The notes: generated by a model from the sequence alone, not told the origin. Shown: positions 23,401 through 36,900, counted from the first letter of the stretch. The stretch is 64,000 bases of DNA from Poa pratensis (GCA_947311845.1 CAMZMU010000013.1:2951198-3015197); one strand, 5' to 3'. A program made the numbers and translations.

Positions 23401-24686
23401 GTTGCCTCATCTTCTTCCAGAACGGGCACGGCGGAGCGAGGCCGAACAGGGAGCGAGGCGGGGACGGCTTCGGCGACTCCGGTGTCCCTAAAGGAAAAGA
23501 CGATGTCCATTAGCTAGCTTGCGATGCGGGGATCTCAGGGGGGCAAAAATGACGAAGAACGGTGGACTGTGCAGCTCGTGAGCTTCTCGGCAAGGTGACA
23601 GCCGGAGCGGGAGAAAACGCAGATGCCCAGCTCGATTCGCGGCCTCCCGCGGCGATTCCTTGGACGTAGATGAAGTAGACGTCGCGGCGGAGACGATGGT
23701 CCTGCTCGATCTATACTGGGCGGGCTCAAACGACGGCGATGCGCGACGGTGGCTTGGCTAAGGTGCGGCCATGGCAGAAGGAAAAGAGAAGAGAGGGAGA
23801 GGGAGCAGTGAGCGAGTGAAGGGAGGGGAAGCAGAGGAGAGGCGGGGGCCTCCTTATCCTCCTTCGATGGGCAGAGGAGCGAGAGGGGGGGGGGCCTGGG
23901 CGGCGTGCGACGCGCGGGAGGACGACACGGCGGCGTGCGGTGCATCTGCTACAGGAAGGAGACGAGAAAATTACCGAAAACCCCTGACAGACTTTTCCCT
24001 CTCACAACTAAGTCCTTTTTCCTGTTTCTTTTAAAACCAGTGAGTTTCAGTGATTTAATTGAGGCCTTTAAACATTTTTAAAAATTATGAGAAAAATCAG
24101 GTAGCCTCCCATATACATGTAGAAGCTCCACAAAAATTGGGGCTTCAAAATAAAATGTTTTGCACTACTTTTGTTCATAGTGTTTCATTATGGCAATTTT
24201 GCTAATTTCCAAATGATATTCCTTTGGAATTTTGAAACAAGTGCAAAATATTAATTTTGAACTCTTGGAACTTCCTTGACAAATATATTAACTTCAATTT
24301 GTTTTTTTTTCATAGAGGGAATACTTGTTTGGAGGAATGTAGAGAATTAGGGAGGGAAATTTATGTATGGAGATCATTCCTTTATTTCATAATCTTAATT
24401 TCCAATTGTTGGATAACTTGAGGAGGTTGTTTTAAATTTAAGTCACATTCCAAATTATTGTCAAGTGTGTTTTAAACATTATTGCTCTAGCATATTTGAT
24501 TAATTTCCCACACAAGCAAACAACCACAACAATTTCAACAACACAGTCAAGACCACACAAGGTCCAACACAACAATGGGAAGTAAAACACAATCATCAGT
24601 GAAACTTTTCAAAAAGTTTTTGTTGGTTCTGAAATTTGGGTCTTGTGAAACTAAGTTTTCTTAGTTTCTAAATTTGGGATGTGACA
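20436..24686 (-). mobile_element. Solo LTR of the same Tekay-like family, copy C
   Basis: The insertion starts TGTGGGAACCCC and ends GGATGTGACA, the reverse-strand ends of this LTR family. It is flanked by 'cgcag' at 20431-20435 and 24687-24691. Its length (4251 bp) is that of one LTR and no internal domain is present. It therefore looks like the product of recombination between the two LTRs of a former element in minus orientation. Shadow ORFs inside it are not genes. Confidence 0.92.
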
Positions 24687-24961
24687 CGCAGCCATCCCAG
24701 GGGAGGACCCCCATCGCCGTTTCGCGCCACGCAGCCGCCGCACCCCCGAGACGGCCGTGCCAGTGCACGCACTTGCCGTCCAAACATTCCCCGAGCCGTC
24801 CCGTTTCTCGCGCACGCACAGCTCGTCGCCACACCGTCGAGCTAGCCTCTGCACCTCGAACACTGCAGCCGCCCCCTACCGCGAGCTACGGCGAGCTATC
24901 ACGCCCTGGAACCCCTCCCCTGCACCGCGTCCACGACGAGCCCGTGCGCCGTCGTCGAGCT

Positions 24962-24968
24962 TATAAAA
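24962..24968 (+). promoter_or_regulatory. Candidate TATA box, 5' LTR of copy B
   Basis: TATAAAA follows a GC-rich block and is repeated at the same place in the 3' LTR (35022-35028). It is the best candidate for the element's start of transcription, about 3 kb before the primer-binding site. Confidence 0.6.
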
Positions 24969-27900
24969 GCCACCCCGAGCCCTCCCTCAAACTCACAGCC
25001 TCTCCCTCACTCCACTCTCTCCCATACACCGCCAGAAGGGCGGGTACTCCGCAGCGAGGCTGCTGCTGCCCGTAGTTCTTCTCTGCGCCCCGCCGCACCC
25101 GAGGTAGGCGACGACACGGCCACGCCGTGCTGCTCCCTCCCTTGCTCTTCTCTGGACCTCACCCGCCTCACCATTACCACCACACTCACCCGCGACGTTT
25201 TCCCCTCTGTATCGTGCCCAGGAGCCCCCGTAGGATCTCGCCGGAGTTGGAGCACGGCCGCGGAGAAGAAGGAGATCGTCGCCGACGCCAGGAGCTTCCC
25301 CATCAAGCTCCACTCACCTCCCCAGCTTCCCCACGACCTCCGCCATCGAACTCCGTCCTCTCCGCCGTCCCTAGACCACCCAGGTACCCCCTCTGGCCAC
25401 CCTCGCCGTCGCCGGAGCTCCGGCGACGCTCAGTTTAGGTCGTCGATGAACGCGGGCTCCGTGAGCCGTTCGATCTTTGATCAACGATCGCGTACCGCTT
25501 CGTTTAATTGAGCCGCTGCCATGTAGGCCCCACCCGTCAGATGTTTAAACATTTCCAGCGCGCGAGATATTTCTCCTGTGCCGCTGACGTGTAGGCCCCC
25601 CATGTCAGAAATTTGAACATTATCCAAACTGAACACAAATTCGAATTTAACTTCTCTGGAAATTCAGTACTGGCATCAACTTAGAAAATCAATATCTTGA
25701 GATTTAGGAATCCAAATAAATCAAACTCAATTGTTCTGGAAAGCTTATGAAATTTTTAACCAACCCAATTGGATTCATTCATTTAAATAAATAAAAAGTA
25801 TTATTAAAAATACTACAGAAGGTTTAAATTCTAAACTTGTTTGTTTCTGATACTCTGTTAGTCCAAATAATTCCAAACCAATTTTGCTAGCTTAGTACTG
25901 CCATGTATTAGCTTCCCTAATTTTGGTAGAATTATTTGTGCAGTAGTATTTGTTTAGTATTAAGTTGAAGTTTAAACACCCTTCTGCACTCAAACATTTA
26001 AATATGTTTAATGGTTAACCCAAATGAATTAGGACCAATTTTGTTAGATCACATTTAGCCATGTTTAGTTACCCCTAAAAGGATTTAATTTTAGGTCAAC
26101 AGAACTTAATTGGTAGCTAAAACTTGATTATTAAGTTACTGGATTCAAACAAATGTGTAGGGAGTTTAGTAACTCCAATTGATCCAAATCAAATTGTGTT
26201 GTCTTCTACACATCAGTAGCTTTCCATAGAATTTTAGTTTGTATTTTTGTGACCAACAGAACTCAAGTTGTGGAATTAAACATGTTCAACAAGTTTCTGC
26301 CATAATTTAGAAGTAATTAAATAATGTTTAATTCAATTATTTGAAAACCAAATTGTATGGTTTGATGTGTGCAGTAGCTATTTGTGATGTTATGATTGTT
26401 ATGTTGAGATGATTGCTTGTATAGATTAGTGATTGTTTGCATTGTTTGTTTATTAATTAGACGAGAACGTTGTCGGATTATCGAGGAAGGAGAGTTTGTT
26501 GAAACTGAAGAACAAGAGCAAGGTCACTTTGCCAAGCAAGGCAAGCTATTCTCTGAGCTTGCACTACAAACATATGCATCTACTTTCATAACATTTTACT
26601 CTCAAGCAAGATTTATAAAACCCATTTCAAAAGTATATGGAAATTATTTTGCCACTATGTAGAAAATAAGATAGTTATATCAAATTATAGGATGGGAAAA
26701 AAAATATGGTTTATTCAAAACTCCTTTGAAATTACTTGTGAGATTATGAAATGCCGAGATGTCGGTGTTGGAATGGAGAAGTGGAAAAATGGTGATGTTT
26801 ATGAAAAATGCACAGTGTGTCCTTGTACTTACGTCAACCATCCGATACCCTGTGCGACCACATACCACATATGGGAAAGGGCTTAGTCATATAATTTGCT
26901 CATATTAGTATGGATACCTCATCGACGGAGATGACTCCGTCATGCATGAGGGGATAGTTGTTGATCTACCCCTGACCCGGGTCCTCGCTCAAACTCTATG
27001 AAAGATAAGGAGGAGGATTGAAGGTTCCACCATAAACCGCCGGACAAAACTATGAGTCCTCACACTTAGATTCCGACGGGCTGGGTTAAGTGTGTTGGAA
27101 GTGTCATATGGGAAGGATCCTATACTAGCATGAGCAAAGGACAGGCTATGGTCGGCGGCTTACTTCGCATACACCTGTATGGCGAGACGTGGCGGACACG
27201 ATGAGTTGCCGGATGGATGTGGGAAAAGCGTGCTACCTCTGCAGAGTGTAAAACTATTCGAATAGCCGAGTCCTCGGATATGGACATTGGGAGGCCCTAC
27301 TTTGACCATGTGCAAGTTTTTAAAAGATTGAGTTTTAAAAAGAAAAATGAAGTGGAGAATGTTTCCTACACCTATACCAACGGATCGGTATGAGGTGGTT
27401 GGATGAAAGTGGACCATGACGGGCTATGGTCGGAAAAAGGAGGAGTTTTGGAGAAACAGATAAAATGGTGACTTCTTTAAAGATAGTTATAAAACTCTTC
27501 TTACCTTTTTCAATAAAGATATAGAGATGTTTTAAATAAAAAAAGTTGTCAACTAAAATAAAACTAGTGCATACTCATGTTGGGGTAGTTTGCGAGTACA
27601 TTCAAATGTACTCATATTGGTTTCGTCCCTGGCTATTGACCTAGCCAGACTACGAGGAGGAGCACTACGCCGAGCAGGAGTATGGCGACTTCTACGCCAA
27701 CTAAGGATCTCCACAAGTCAGCTGCCTGTCGGGTTGTCATCGTTAGAATATGATGTCTACTACGCCGTAGCTTCCGCTGATATTTTGGTTTGGCCCATGA
27801 AGGCACCTATGTAAGACTTGGTCTAAATGACCATTTATGTAAGACTTTTATTCGGTATTGTAATGGATGTAAACTTTGGTATCCAATTCGGATTATGTGC

Positions 27901-27979
27901 AACGACAGACTGATCACGGGATCGTTGTGTTAAGCATAATCGGGTATTTCGGACAGCTAGTCCGGGGTCCCCACAGACT

Positions 27980-27991
27980 TGGTATCAGAGC
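27980..27991 (+). other. Primer-binding site of copy B
   Basis: TGGTATCAGAGC lies four bases inside the 5' LTR, the same spacing as in copy A. Confidence 0.92.
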
Positions 27992-28258
27992 CATCCTGAC
28001 TTTAGGAAACCTTAGTTAGCATGGTCGTTTGTCAAATGTTACAAAAGATGAATTTCTAAAAAGAAAGGAATGAAGTATTTTCGAAAACTGCTTATCTCCA
28101 ATCCTCTTACTTATGCAAAATTTTACTCTCATTAAATATTTTTTTTCCTTTGTACACCTCTCATTAAGCTTAAAATTTGACTCACTTGTTGCCCTACTAT
28201 ATTAAAATTTTGATACACTTGTCACCTAACTAACTTAAAATTTTGTTAAAAATTGTAG

Positions 28259-29113
28259 ATGGCACTCCATTGGACGAGTTCGTTCAGCTGAGAAGGACAG
28301 CAAGCTGACGTTTGAGAGGGACTTGTTCGAGTTGACCAAGCTGTTAGGTCGCCCCGCTCCAGAGTTTGAGGGAGCTCAGATTGATGTTCACGGTGTCGGA
28401 AGGCTGAGCTGGCTCATCAGTCGTCAGTTCGCAGGAACATCAAGTCTCCCAGTTCCAGGACGCTCATCTTCACCACCAAGGAGGCCACCTGGGTTGACGG
28501 TCTCTGTACTGCTACACAGAGGATGCTAGCCCGACTTTGTGAGGAGCACAAGGCGGAGTTAGTAGACTCCCGTTTCCGGTTCTACGGGAGGCGCAACTGA
28601 CGGACACCCTACTCCTTCCCTTACCACCCGATGTTTGGGAGCTACATCATGGACATGGAGATCTTACTTCAGTGCACTCAGGATGATCTGTTGCGCACTA
28701 GGATTCAGCTCACTTTGACCGCGAGTCGCTCGTTGAGCTTCGCGAGAACGAGAGAAGCTGATGGAGGAGAAGGTCGCTCTTCTCAGGAAGAGGGCCCAGC
28801 TGAGGAGACTATCGTGAAGCTCCGCAAGAAGGTGGCAGAGCAGGACGGCTGATTGAGGATCTAGAGCACCATACTGACGAGATGGAGGAGGAGGGCGAGG
28901 ATCTCCGCAAGGAGAACAACGCTTTCCTCAGTGACGATGATGACTTCGTGGAGGAGATGGACTGTGAGGAGGTGATGGAGGAGGATGATGAGGAGGAGTT
29001 AGTTGACGAGGAGGAGGAGCCACTCGAGCAGTTCTCGAGGACGAGGAGGATCCCGAGGAGCACCCTACCAGTCAGATGCTGACGTGTTAGAGCTGGAGGT
29101 TCCACCTCAGTAG
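28259..29113 (+). pseudogene. Pre-gag ORF ('ORF0') of copy B
   Basis: This is the counterpart of 2759-1908 in copy A. It shows the same blocks: LTKLLGRPAPEFEGAQIDVHG, a SYIMDMEILLQCTQDDL segment, the coiled-coil run KLRKKVAEQDG, and an acidic tail (SDDDDFVEEMDCEE followed by a Glu-rich stretch), ending at a TAG at 29111-29113. Frames change near 28290, 28440, 28600, 28720 and 28850. Conserved order and ending in two independent copies argue that it was once translated. It precedes gag by about 300 bases. The role is unknown. Confidence 0.7.
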
Positions 29114-29409
29114 GCGAGTGACTTGATCACTACCGCAGGATTAGGTTGACCCCCTATCGCTAGTCGAGTCGAAGTAGTGGTTCTTTTGGAAACCAGATGT
29201 TATGTATCTTAGATGTAAGCTTGATGTTGTAAGCTTGATGTTGATGTGAACTCCTTGATGTGATGTTGTAAATATAAGTATGTTTGTCTTGTTTAAATCT
29301 GTGTGAAATATTTTCATATAACCTTAAATTAATCAACCACTTGCGAAGATCGTCTTTTCCCTTAGTCGAACTTTTCTTGCCTTGCCTCTTATACCCGGTG
29401 TGCTTCAGG

Positions 29410-30550
29410 ATGCCGCCCCGTCGCAGCAATGCGGAAGGATCAGGATCAGCACCACCACCACCGGACCCAACCCCCGCCCAACTTCTCGCGCTTATCATGG
29501 AGGAACGTGAAAATGCCCGGCAAGAGCGCCAGCTCATCTCGTTGCCCTACAACAACTCGCAGCCGCTTATAACAACAACAACAATAACAACAACAACAAC
29601 AACAATGGTGGTAATGGCAATGCGATGGAAACCAGCGATCCACCTTAGGCGATTTCAGAAACCAACCCACCCACCTACTCCAAGGGACTTCACCCACTAG
29701 GCCGATGATTGGCTTCGCACCATCGACAACAATCTGGAAGTTGCTGCTGTGGGAGAAATGAGAAAGTTTGTATGCAACCCACTATCTCGCTGGACCTGCA
29801 AGAGCTTGGTGGGAAACTACCAAGGCTCTCCAGCAAGCTGGTCATGTATCAACTGGGCTGAGTTCCAGGAGAAGTTCCGCAAGAAGCATATTCCCAGCGG
29901 ACTTATTGAGAGGAAGAAGGATGAGTTCCGCAAGCTGAGGCAGGGAAGTAAGATGTGGTCGGTTATCTGGATGAGTTTACCGACTTATCTCGGTATGCTC
30001 CTGATGACACCGACAAAGAAGAGAAGAAGATGGAGCGTTTCATGAGTGGACTTCATGATGAACTGCAGTGTGCTCTGGTTATCCATGACTTCCGTGATCT
30101 GGAGTCACTTGTGGACAAAGCCATCCAGCTGGAGACCAAGCGCAAGTCTATGTATGAAGGTCGCAAGAGGAGGATGAATGCTCAGGAAGGTTCGAGCAGC
30201 CAGAAACCTCGTATCTTTCAGCAGAACACCAGGCCTGCTATCGTCCACCCCAAGCTCCACGCCCCAATTACCCTAACCGCCCAAACAACTTCAACCGCCC
30301 CAATGACAATAACCGTCCCGGAGGAAACTTCAACAACTTCACCCGCAATCCCAATGTGTCTGCTTTGAATGCGGCAACAAGGGTCACTACTCCAAGAATG
30401 TCCCAATCCCAAGAGGAATGTCCAGCGCCCCAATGCGCCGGCACAGAACAATGGTCAAGGCCGCAATGGAAATGGAAATGGCAAGAATGCCGCACCCGCG
30501 GAAATGCTGCTGTTGCCAAGGGTCGTCTGCACCACATCAATGCTGAAGAA
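29410..30550 (+). pseudogene. gag: gag of copy B (frameshifted, zinc knuckle damaged)
   Basis: The ATG at 29410 opens MPPRRSNAEGSGSAPPPPDPTPAQLLALIMEER. An AAC-repeat stretch (29566-29605) follows. The gag core continues with WLRTIDNNLEV, the FRKKHIPSGLIERKKDEFR block and YLDEFTDLSRYAPDDTDKEEKKMERFMSGL. The knuckle reads CFECGNKGHYSKN and then slips out of frame where copy A has its fourth Cys, which looks like a one-base loss near 30400. At least four frame changes are present. The region runs directly into protease. Confidence 0.82.
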
Positions 30551-33500
30551 GCTCAGGATGCCGGATGTTGTGCTGGGTACGTTCCTTGTCAACTCAGTAC
30601 CTGCAACTGTTCTGTTTGATTCTGGTGCTACCCATTCATTTGTTACCCAAGAATTTGTTGCTAAGGGAGGTTTAGTCGAGAGCCTCTTACCCAAACCCAT
30701 GGTCATCCAAATCCCAGAATCCACCGTAGAGACCAAGATGTTTTGCTCCGATGTACCCCTTGAGATCAAAGGAGAAAAGTTTCCAGTTAACTTAATTGTT
30801 CTGGGAACCCAAGGCATCGATGTTATACTCGGTATGAATTGGTTAGCCAAGTACCATGGTCGAATTGACTGTGCCAGAAGAGCTGTATCCATCACCACCG
30901 ACAAAGAAGTAGAAGTGGAGTATGTGTCTGAAACTAGTCAATCTCACCCAGGCTGCCATGAGAGCATAGCTCGACCTGCCCTAGATGAGATCCGTGTTGT
31001 TCACCTGTTCAAGGATGTTTTCCCAGAAGAATTGCCTGGTATGCCGCCAGACCGGGAAATTGAGTTCATAATTGAGCTTATCCCAGGAACCGCCCCTATA
31101 TCCCAAAGACCTTATCGGATGAATCCGGAAGAACTGGTTGAGTTGAAGAAGCATTGGCAGATATGCTCAGCAAAGGACTTGTTCGCCCAAGCGCTTCACC
31201 TTGGGGATCACCCATTATTTTTGTGGACAAGAGAGACGGTACCACACGCCTGTGTGTGGATTATCGCAAGCTGAATGACGTGACCATTAAAAACAAGTAC
31301 CCTCTTCCCAAGATCGAGGATCTGTTCGATCAAATGAACGGAGCCCGAGTCTTTTCCAAGATCGATCTTCGGACAGGATACCATCAGTTGAAGATCCGAG
31401 AGACAGACATTCCCAAGACCGCCTTCACCACTCGTTACGGTTTGTTTGAATACACCGTGATGTCTTTGGTCTGACCAATGCCCCAGCCTATTTCATGAAT
31501 CTCATGAACAAGATTTTCATGGAGTACCTCGACAAGTTCGTGGTAGTTTTCCTTGATGACATCCTTATTTATTCCAAGACCGAAGAAGAGCATGCTGAAC
31601 ACCTGCGTCTAGTTTTGGAGACCTCCGAGAGCACCAGCTGTATGCCAAGCTTAGCAAGTGTGAGTTTTGGCTCAGTGAAGTGGCATTTCTCGGACATGTT
31701 GTATCTGCCGGAGGAATTTCTGTGACCCAGAGAAGATCCAAGCCATTGTTGACTGGTTATCCCCAACCAGTGTGTGAAATCCGAAGCTTTCTCGGACTTG
31801 CCGGTTATTACCGCAAGTTCGTTGAAGGATTTTCCAGTATAGCCAAACCCATGACCCAACTGTTGAAGAAGGACAAGAAATTTGAATGGACTCAGAAGTG
31901 TGAGGATAGTTTCCAAGAACTGAAGAAGAGACTAACCTCAGCCCCAATCCTGATTATGCCAGACGTCACCCAGAGTTTCGACGTGTATTGCGATGCATCA
32001 CGCCTCGGACTTGGTTGCGTTCTGATGCAAGAAGGCAAAGTTGTGTCGTATCTGTCCCGGCAGTTGCGACCGCATGAAGAGAATTACCCAACCCATGACT
32101 TGGAGTTAGCTGCTGTTGTTCTTGCTCTTAAAACGTGGCGTCCCTATCTTGCGGGACATCGCTGCGAGGTCTATACAGATCACAAAAGCTTGAAGTATAT
32201 TTTCACCCAGAAAGATCTGAACCTGCGACAGAGGAGATGGATGGAATTAATCAAGGATTATGATATTGGAATCCATTATCACCCTGGAAAGGCTAATGTA
32301 GTTGCCGATGCCCTTAGTCGCAAACCTTGCACCCTGAATGCCCTGATCCAAGCCGAACAGCCAGCCTTGTTCAAAGAGTTCAAGATTTTGGACTAGAACT
32401 TGTTAGCCATGGTTATCTCGCCAATTTAGAGTTAACCCCAACCCTGATGGATCAAATCAAAGAAGCCCAAAAGGTCATGAAAGCATTGAAGGAATTAGGA
32501 AGAAGATTTCCCTCGGCAAAGCACCCGGTTTTACCGAAGATGCTGAAGGAGTGCTGAAATTCAATGACCGTATCTGTGTGCCCAATGTCACGGAACTTAA
32601 GGAGTTAATCCTGAAGGAGGCCCATGAGACCCCTTATTCAATCCACCCCGGCGGAACCAAAATGTACCAAGACCTTCGAGAAAGATTTTGGTGGCATGGA
32701 ATGAAGCGAGAGATTGGTTCTTTCGTAGCCAAGTGTGACATCTGCCAGCGAGTTAAGGCTGAACATCAGCGACCCGCTGGATTGCTTCAACCTTTGAAAA
32801 TTCCCGAGTGGAAGTGGGATGAGATTGGAATGGATTTTATTACCGGACTTCCAAGATCCAACCGAGGCCATGATTCAATCTGGGTCATCGTTGATCGACT
32901 GACCAAGGTTGCCCATTTCATTCCTGTCAAACCACCTATCGGGACATCAATTGGCAGACTTGTATATTTCCAGAATAGTGAGCCTGCATGGTGTGCCTAA
33001 GAAGATTGTATCTGATAGAGGCACGCAATTCACCTCAAGATTCTGGAAATCCCTTCATGAAGCCCTCGGAACCAAGTTAGCATTTAGCACAGCTTATCAT
33101 CCCCAGACCGATGGCCAAACTGAGCGAGTGAACCAGATATTGGAGGACATGCTTCGCGCATGTGTTCTATCCTATGGTTCCAAGTGGGAAGATTGTCTTC
33201 CGTTTGCAGAGTTCTCGTACAACAACAGTTATCAGTCCAGTCTGCAAATGGCCCCTTTTGAAGCCCTTTACGGCAAGAAGTGTCGTACACCCCTGAATTG
33301 GTCCGATACCGGAGAAAGCAAATTGTTCGGACCAGATACCCTCCGTGAAGCTGAAGAGCAAGTTCAGCTTATTCGTGAACGCCTCAAAACTGCCCAATCC
33401 CGTCAGAAGAGTTACGCTGACACCAAGCGCCGTGACCTCACCTTCAACGTCGGAGATTATGTTTATCTCCGAGTGACACCCCTTAAAGGAATGCAGCGTT

Positions 33501-33886
33501 TCCATGTCAAAGGAAAATTAGCGCCAAGGTATATTGGACCCTTCAAGGTCATTGCTCGTCGAGGAGAAGTATCCTATCAGCTGGAATTGCCCCAGGAGTT
33601 AGGAGATTATCATGATGTCTTCCACATTTCCTTGCTCCGGAAGTGTCTTGAAGTTCCTGACCAGCCTGATGTTTTCAAAAACATCGACCACCTCTCCATC
33701 GACCTGAACCAAGACCTGACTTATCGTGAGAGACCTCTCAAGATTCTCGAAGAAGATGTTCGTGTTACCCGAAGACGTGCGATCAAGTTTTACAAAGTCC
33801 AGTGGACTAACCACTCTGAAGAAGAAGCAACTTGGGAACGCGAAGATTATCTTCGGAGCGAATTCCCAGACCTCTTTAGTACCTAA
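30551..33886 (+). pseudogene. pol: pol of copy B: protease, RT, RNase H, integrase, chromodomain
   Basis: Domains in order: protease (LFDSGATHSFV, GIDVILGMNWL); reverse transcriptase ([43 protein letters not shown]); RNase H ([39 protein letters not shown]); integrase zinc finger ([20 protein letters not shown]); integrase core ([31 protein letters not shown]); and a chromodomain ending [19 protein letters not shown] with a TAA at 33884. Frames break near 31155, 31470, 31630, 31725, 32395, 32560 and 32935, all by small indels. The last 325 codons are open. It shares near-identical integrase sequence with copy D. Confidence 0.92.
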
Positions 33887-33917
33887 GCCTAGCAAATCTC
33901 GGGACGAGATTTATTTT

Positions 33918-33930
33918 AAGGGGGGAAGGA
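33918..33930 (+). other. Polypurine tract of copy B
   Basis: 'aaggggggaagga' lies one base before the 3' LTR. The same tract is found, reversed, in copy D at 48268-48280. Confidence 0.88.
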
Positions 33931-33931
33931 T

Positions 33932-36900
33932 TGTAACATCCCAAAAATATTATCAGTATTATTATTCCAAAAATGAGAGCCAACAAAAACTTTTGTTAAT
34001 TATTATGTGTTGTTTGCAAATTGTTGCTTGTGGTAATTAATTCTTGTTGCTTGTGTTATTTATTTCTTGCTAATTGTGTTGCTTGCTCTAAATAAAAATA
34101 GGAAGAAAAGAAAAGAAATAAAATAACAAGTAAAGCAAGAAAAATAAAAGTGACAATTGTGTCACACAAATTCTCCAAGTGAGAAACTAAAATGGTTTCA
34201 AACAAAATTCAGTGGAGTGGTTATATAAACTCTCCCATTTTTATTCCTATAACTTTTCCCTCTCAAAAATTTAATTTAAAAATCTAAATTTAAATTCTAT
34301 TACTTTCTTTATTAAATTCAAATCACAAAGTGTGCTATGTTGCACTTGACACATGAAATGCAACACAGCACCACAAATACCTATACATATTTATGAAGCA
34401 AAGTATGAAATCAAATTCAGAAATTCAAATTTAAAATGGTGCACACATTTCGTCGAACACGTGGTGAACACCACTGTGTTCATCTTCGGTTCGATTCAAC
34501 CGAAGCAATTCGATCGAATTCGAGGTTTGTTCTTCGAATTGATGCTTGCATCCACTCCCTCGCACCTCACTGACCTCGCCGCGTCCAAGAAATCGAAGAA
34601 AAGAGGCACGGGAAGAGGAGAAGCACCAGGGGACAGCCGCGGGCGCCGTGCGCCATGGCCGTCGCCGTGGCAACGGCGTTGTCGACACCGCAGTCGCCCA
34701 ACACCGTGCCCCCCTCTCTCCCTTGCGTCTCTGCGCTCTCCCAGCACCGCAGCCATCCCAGGGGAGGACCCCCATCGCCGTTTCGCGCCACGCAGCCGCC
34801 GCACCCGCCCGAGACGGCCGTGCCAGTGCACGCACTCGCCGTCCAAACGTTCCCCGAGCCGTCCCGTTTCTCGCGCACGCACAGCTCGTCGCCACGCCCG
34901 AGCTAGCCTCTGCACCTCGAACACTGCAGCCGCCCCCTACCGCGAGCTACGGCGAGCTATCGCGCCCTGGAACCCCTCCCCTGCACCGTGTCCACGACGA
35001 GCCGTGCGCCGTCGTCGAGCTTATAAAAGCCACCCCGAGCCCTCCCTCAAACTCACAGCCTCTCCCTCACTCCACTCTCTCCCGTACACCGCCAGAAGGG
35101 CGGGTACTCCGCAGCGAGGCTGCTGCTGCCCGTAGTTCTTCTCTGCGCCCCGCCGCACCCGAGGTAGGCGACGACACGGCCACGCCGTGCTGCTCCCTCC
35201 CTTGCTCTTCTCTGGCCCTCACCTGCCTCACCATTACCACCACACTCACCCGCGACGTTTTCCCCTCTGTATCGTGCCCAGGAGCCCCCGTAGGATCTCG
35301 CCGGAGTTGGAGCACGGCCGCGGAGAAGAAGGAGATCGTCGCCGACGCCAGGAGCTTCCCCATCAAGCTCCACTCACCTCCCCAGCTTCCCCACGACCTC
35401 CGCCGTCGAACGCCGTCCTCTCCGCCGTCCCTAGACCACCCAGGTACCCCCTCTGGCCACCCTCGCCGTCGCCGGAGCTCCGGCGACGCTCAGTTTAGGT
35501 CGTCGATGAACGCGGGCTCCGTGAGCCGTTCGATCTTTGATCAACGATCGCGTACCGCTTCGTTTAATTGAGCCGCTGCCATGTAGGCCCCACCCGTCAG
35601 ATGTTTAAACATTTCCAGCGCGCGAGATATTTCTCCTGTGCCGCTGACGTGTAGGCCCCCCATGTCAGAAATTTGAACATTATCCAAACTGAACACAAAT
35701 TCGAATTTAACTTCTCTGGAAATTCAGTACTGGCATCAACTTAGAAAATCAATATCTTGAGATTTAGGATCCAAATAAATCAAACTCAATTGTTCTGGAA
35801 AGCTTATGAAATTGTTTAACCAACCCAAGTGGTTCATGTCATTTAATAAATAAATAAAAAGTATTATTAAAAATACTACAGAAGGTTTAAATTCTAAACT
35901 TGTTTGTTTCTGATACTCTGTTAGTCCAAATAATTCCAAACCAATTTTGCTAGCTTAGTACTGCCATGTATTAGCTTCCCTAATTTTGGTAGAATTATTT
36001 GTGCAGTAGTATTTGTTTAGTATTAAGTTGAAGTTTAAACACCCTTCTGCACTCAAACATTTAAATATGTTTAATGGTTAACCCAAATGAATTAGGACCA
36101 ATTTTGTTAGATCACATTTAGCCATGTTTAGTTACCCCTAAAAGGATTTAATTTTAGGATCAACAGAACTTAATTGGTAGCTAAAACTTGATTATTAAGT
36201 TCTGGATTCAAACAAATGTGTAGGGAGTTTAGTAACTCCAATTGATCCAAATCAAATTGTGTTGTCTTCTACACATCAGTAGCTTTCCATAGAATTTTAG
36301 TTTGTATTTTTGTGACCAACAGAACTCAAGTTGTGGAATTAAACATGTTCAACAAGTTTCTGCCATAATTTAGAAGCAATTAAATAATGTTTAATTCAAT
36401 TATTTGAAAACCAAATTGTATGGTGTGATATGTGCAGTAGCTATTTGTGATGTTTATGATTGTTATGTTGAGATGATTGCTTGTATAGATTAGTGATTGT
36501 TTGCATTGTTTGTTTATTAATTAGACGAGAACGTTTCGGATTTATCGAGGAAGGGGAGTTTGTTGAAACTGAAGAACAAGACAAGGTCACTTTGCCGAGC
36601 AAGGCAAGCTATTCTCTGAGCTTGCACTACAAACATATGCATCTACTTTCATAACCTGTTTTACTCTCAAGTCAAGATTTATAAAACCCTTTTCAAAAGT
36701 ATATGGAAATTATTTTGCCACTTATGTAGAAAAATAAGATAGTTATATCAAATTATAGGATGGGAAAAATAAATATGGTTTATTCAAAACTCCTTTGAAA
36801 TTACTTGTGAGATTATGAAATGCCGAGATGTCGGTGTTGGAATGGAGAAGTGGAAAATGGTGATGTTTATGAAAAATGCACAGTGTGTCCTTGTACTTAC

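Larger units (their letters stand above)
19614..27975 (+). repeat. 5' LTR of copy B, split by solo LTR copy C
   Basis: The first part is 19614-20435, starting TGTAACATCCC. The second is 24692-27975, ending GGTCCCCACA. Removing the inserted solo LTR and one 'cgcag' leaves about 4.1 kb that aligns end to end with the 3' LTR at 33932-38053. Around 26450-27480 many differences from the 3' LTR are one-base losses (see findings). Confidence 0.93.

Noticed and set aside
20436..24686. A separate novel element inside the 5' LTR of copy B
   Set aside because: Its ends, length and content match one LTR of the same family in reverse, with a clean 5-bp duplication, so solo LTR is the simplest reading.
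34353..35571. Long open frames (260 and 341 codons) in the 3' LTR of copy B, with relatives at 24674-25438
   Set aside because: They lie in the GC-rich promoter/leader block of the LTR, overlap each other in several frames, include the TATA box, and break differently in the other LTR copies. Low-stop, GC-rich DNA explains them.
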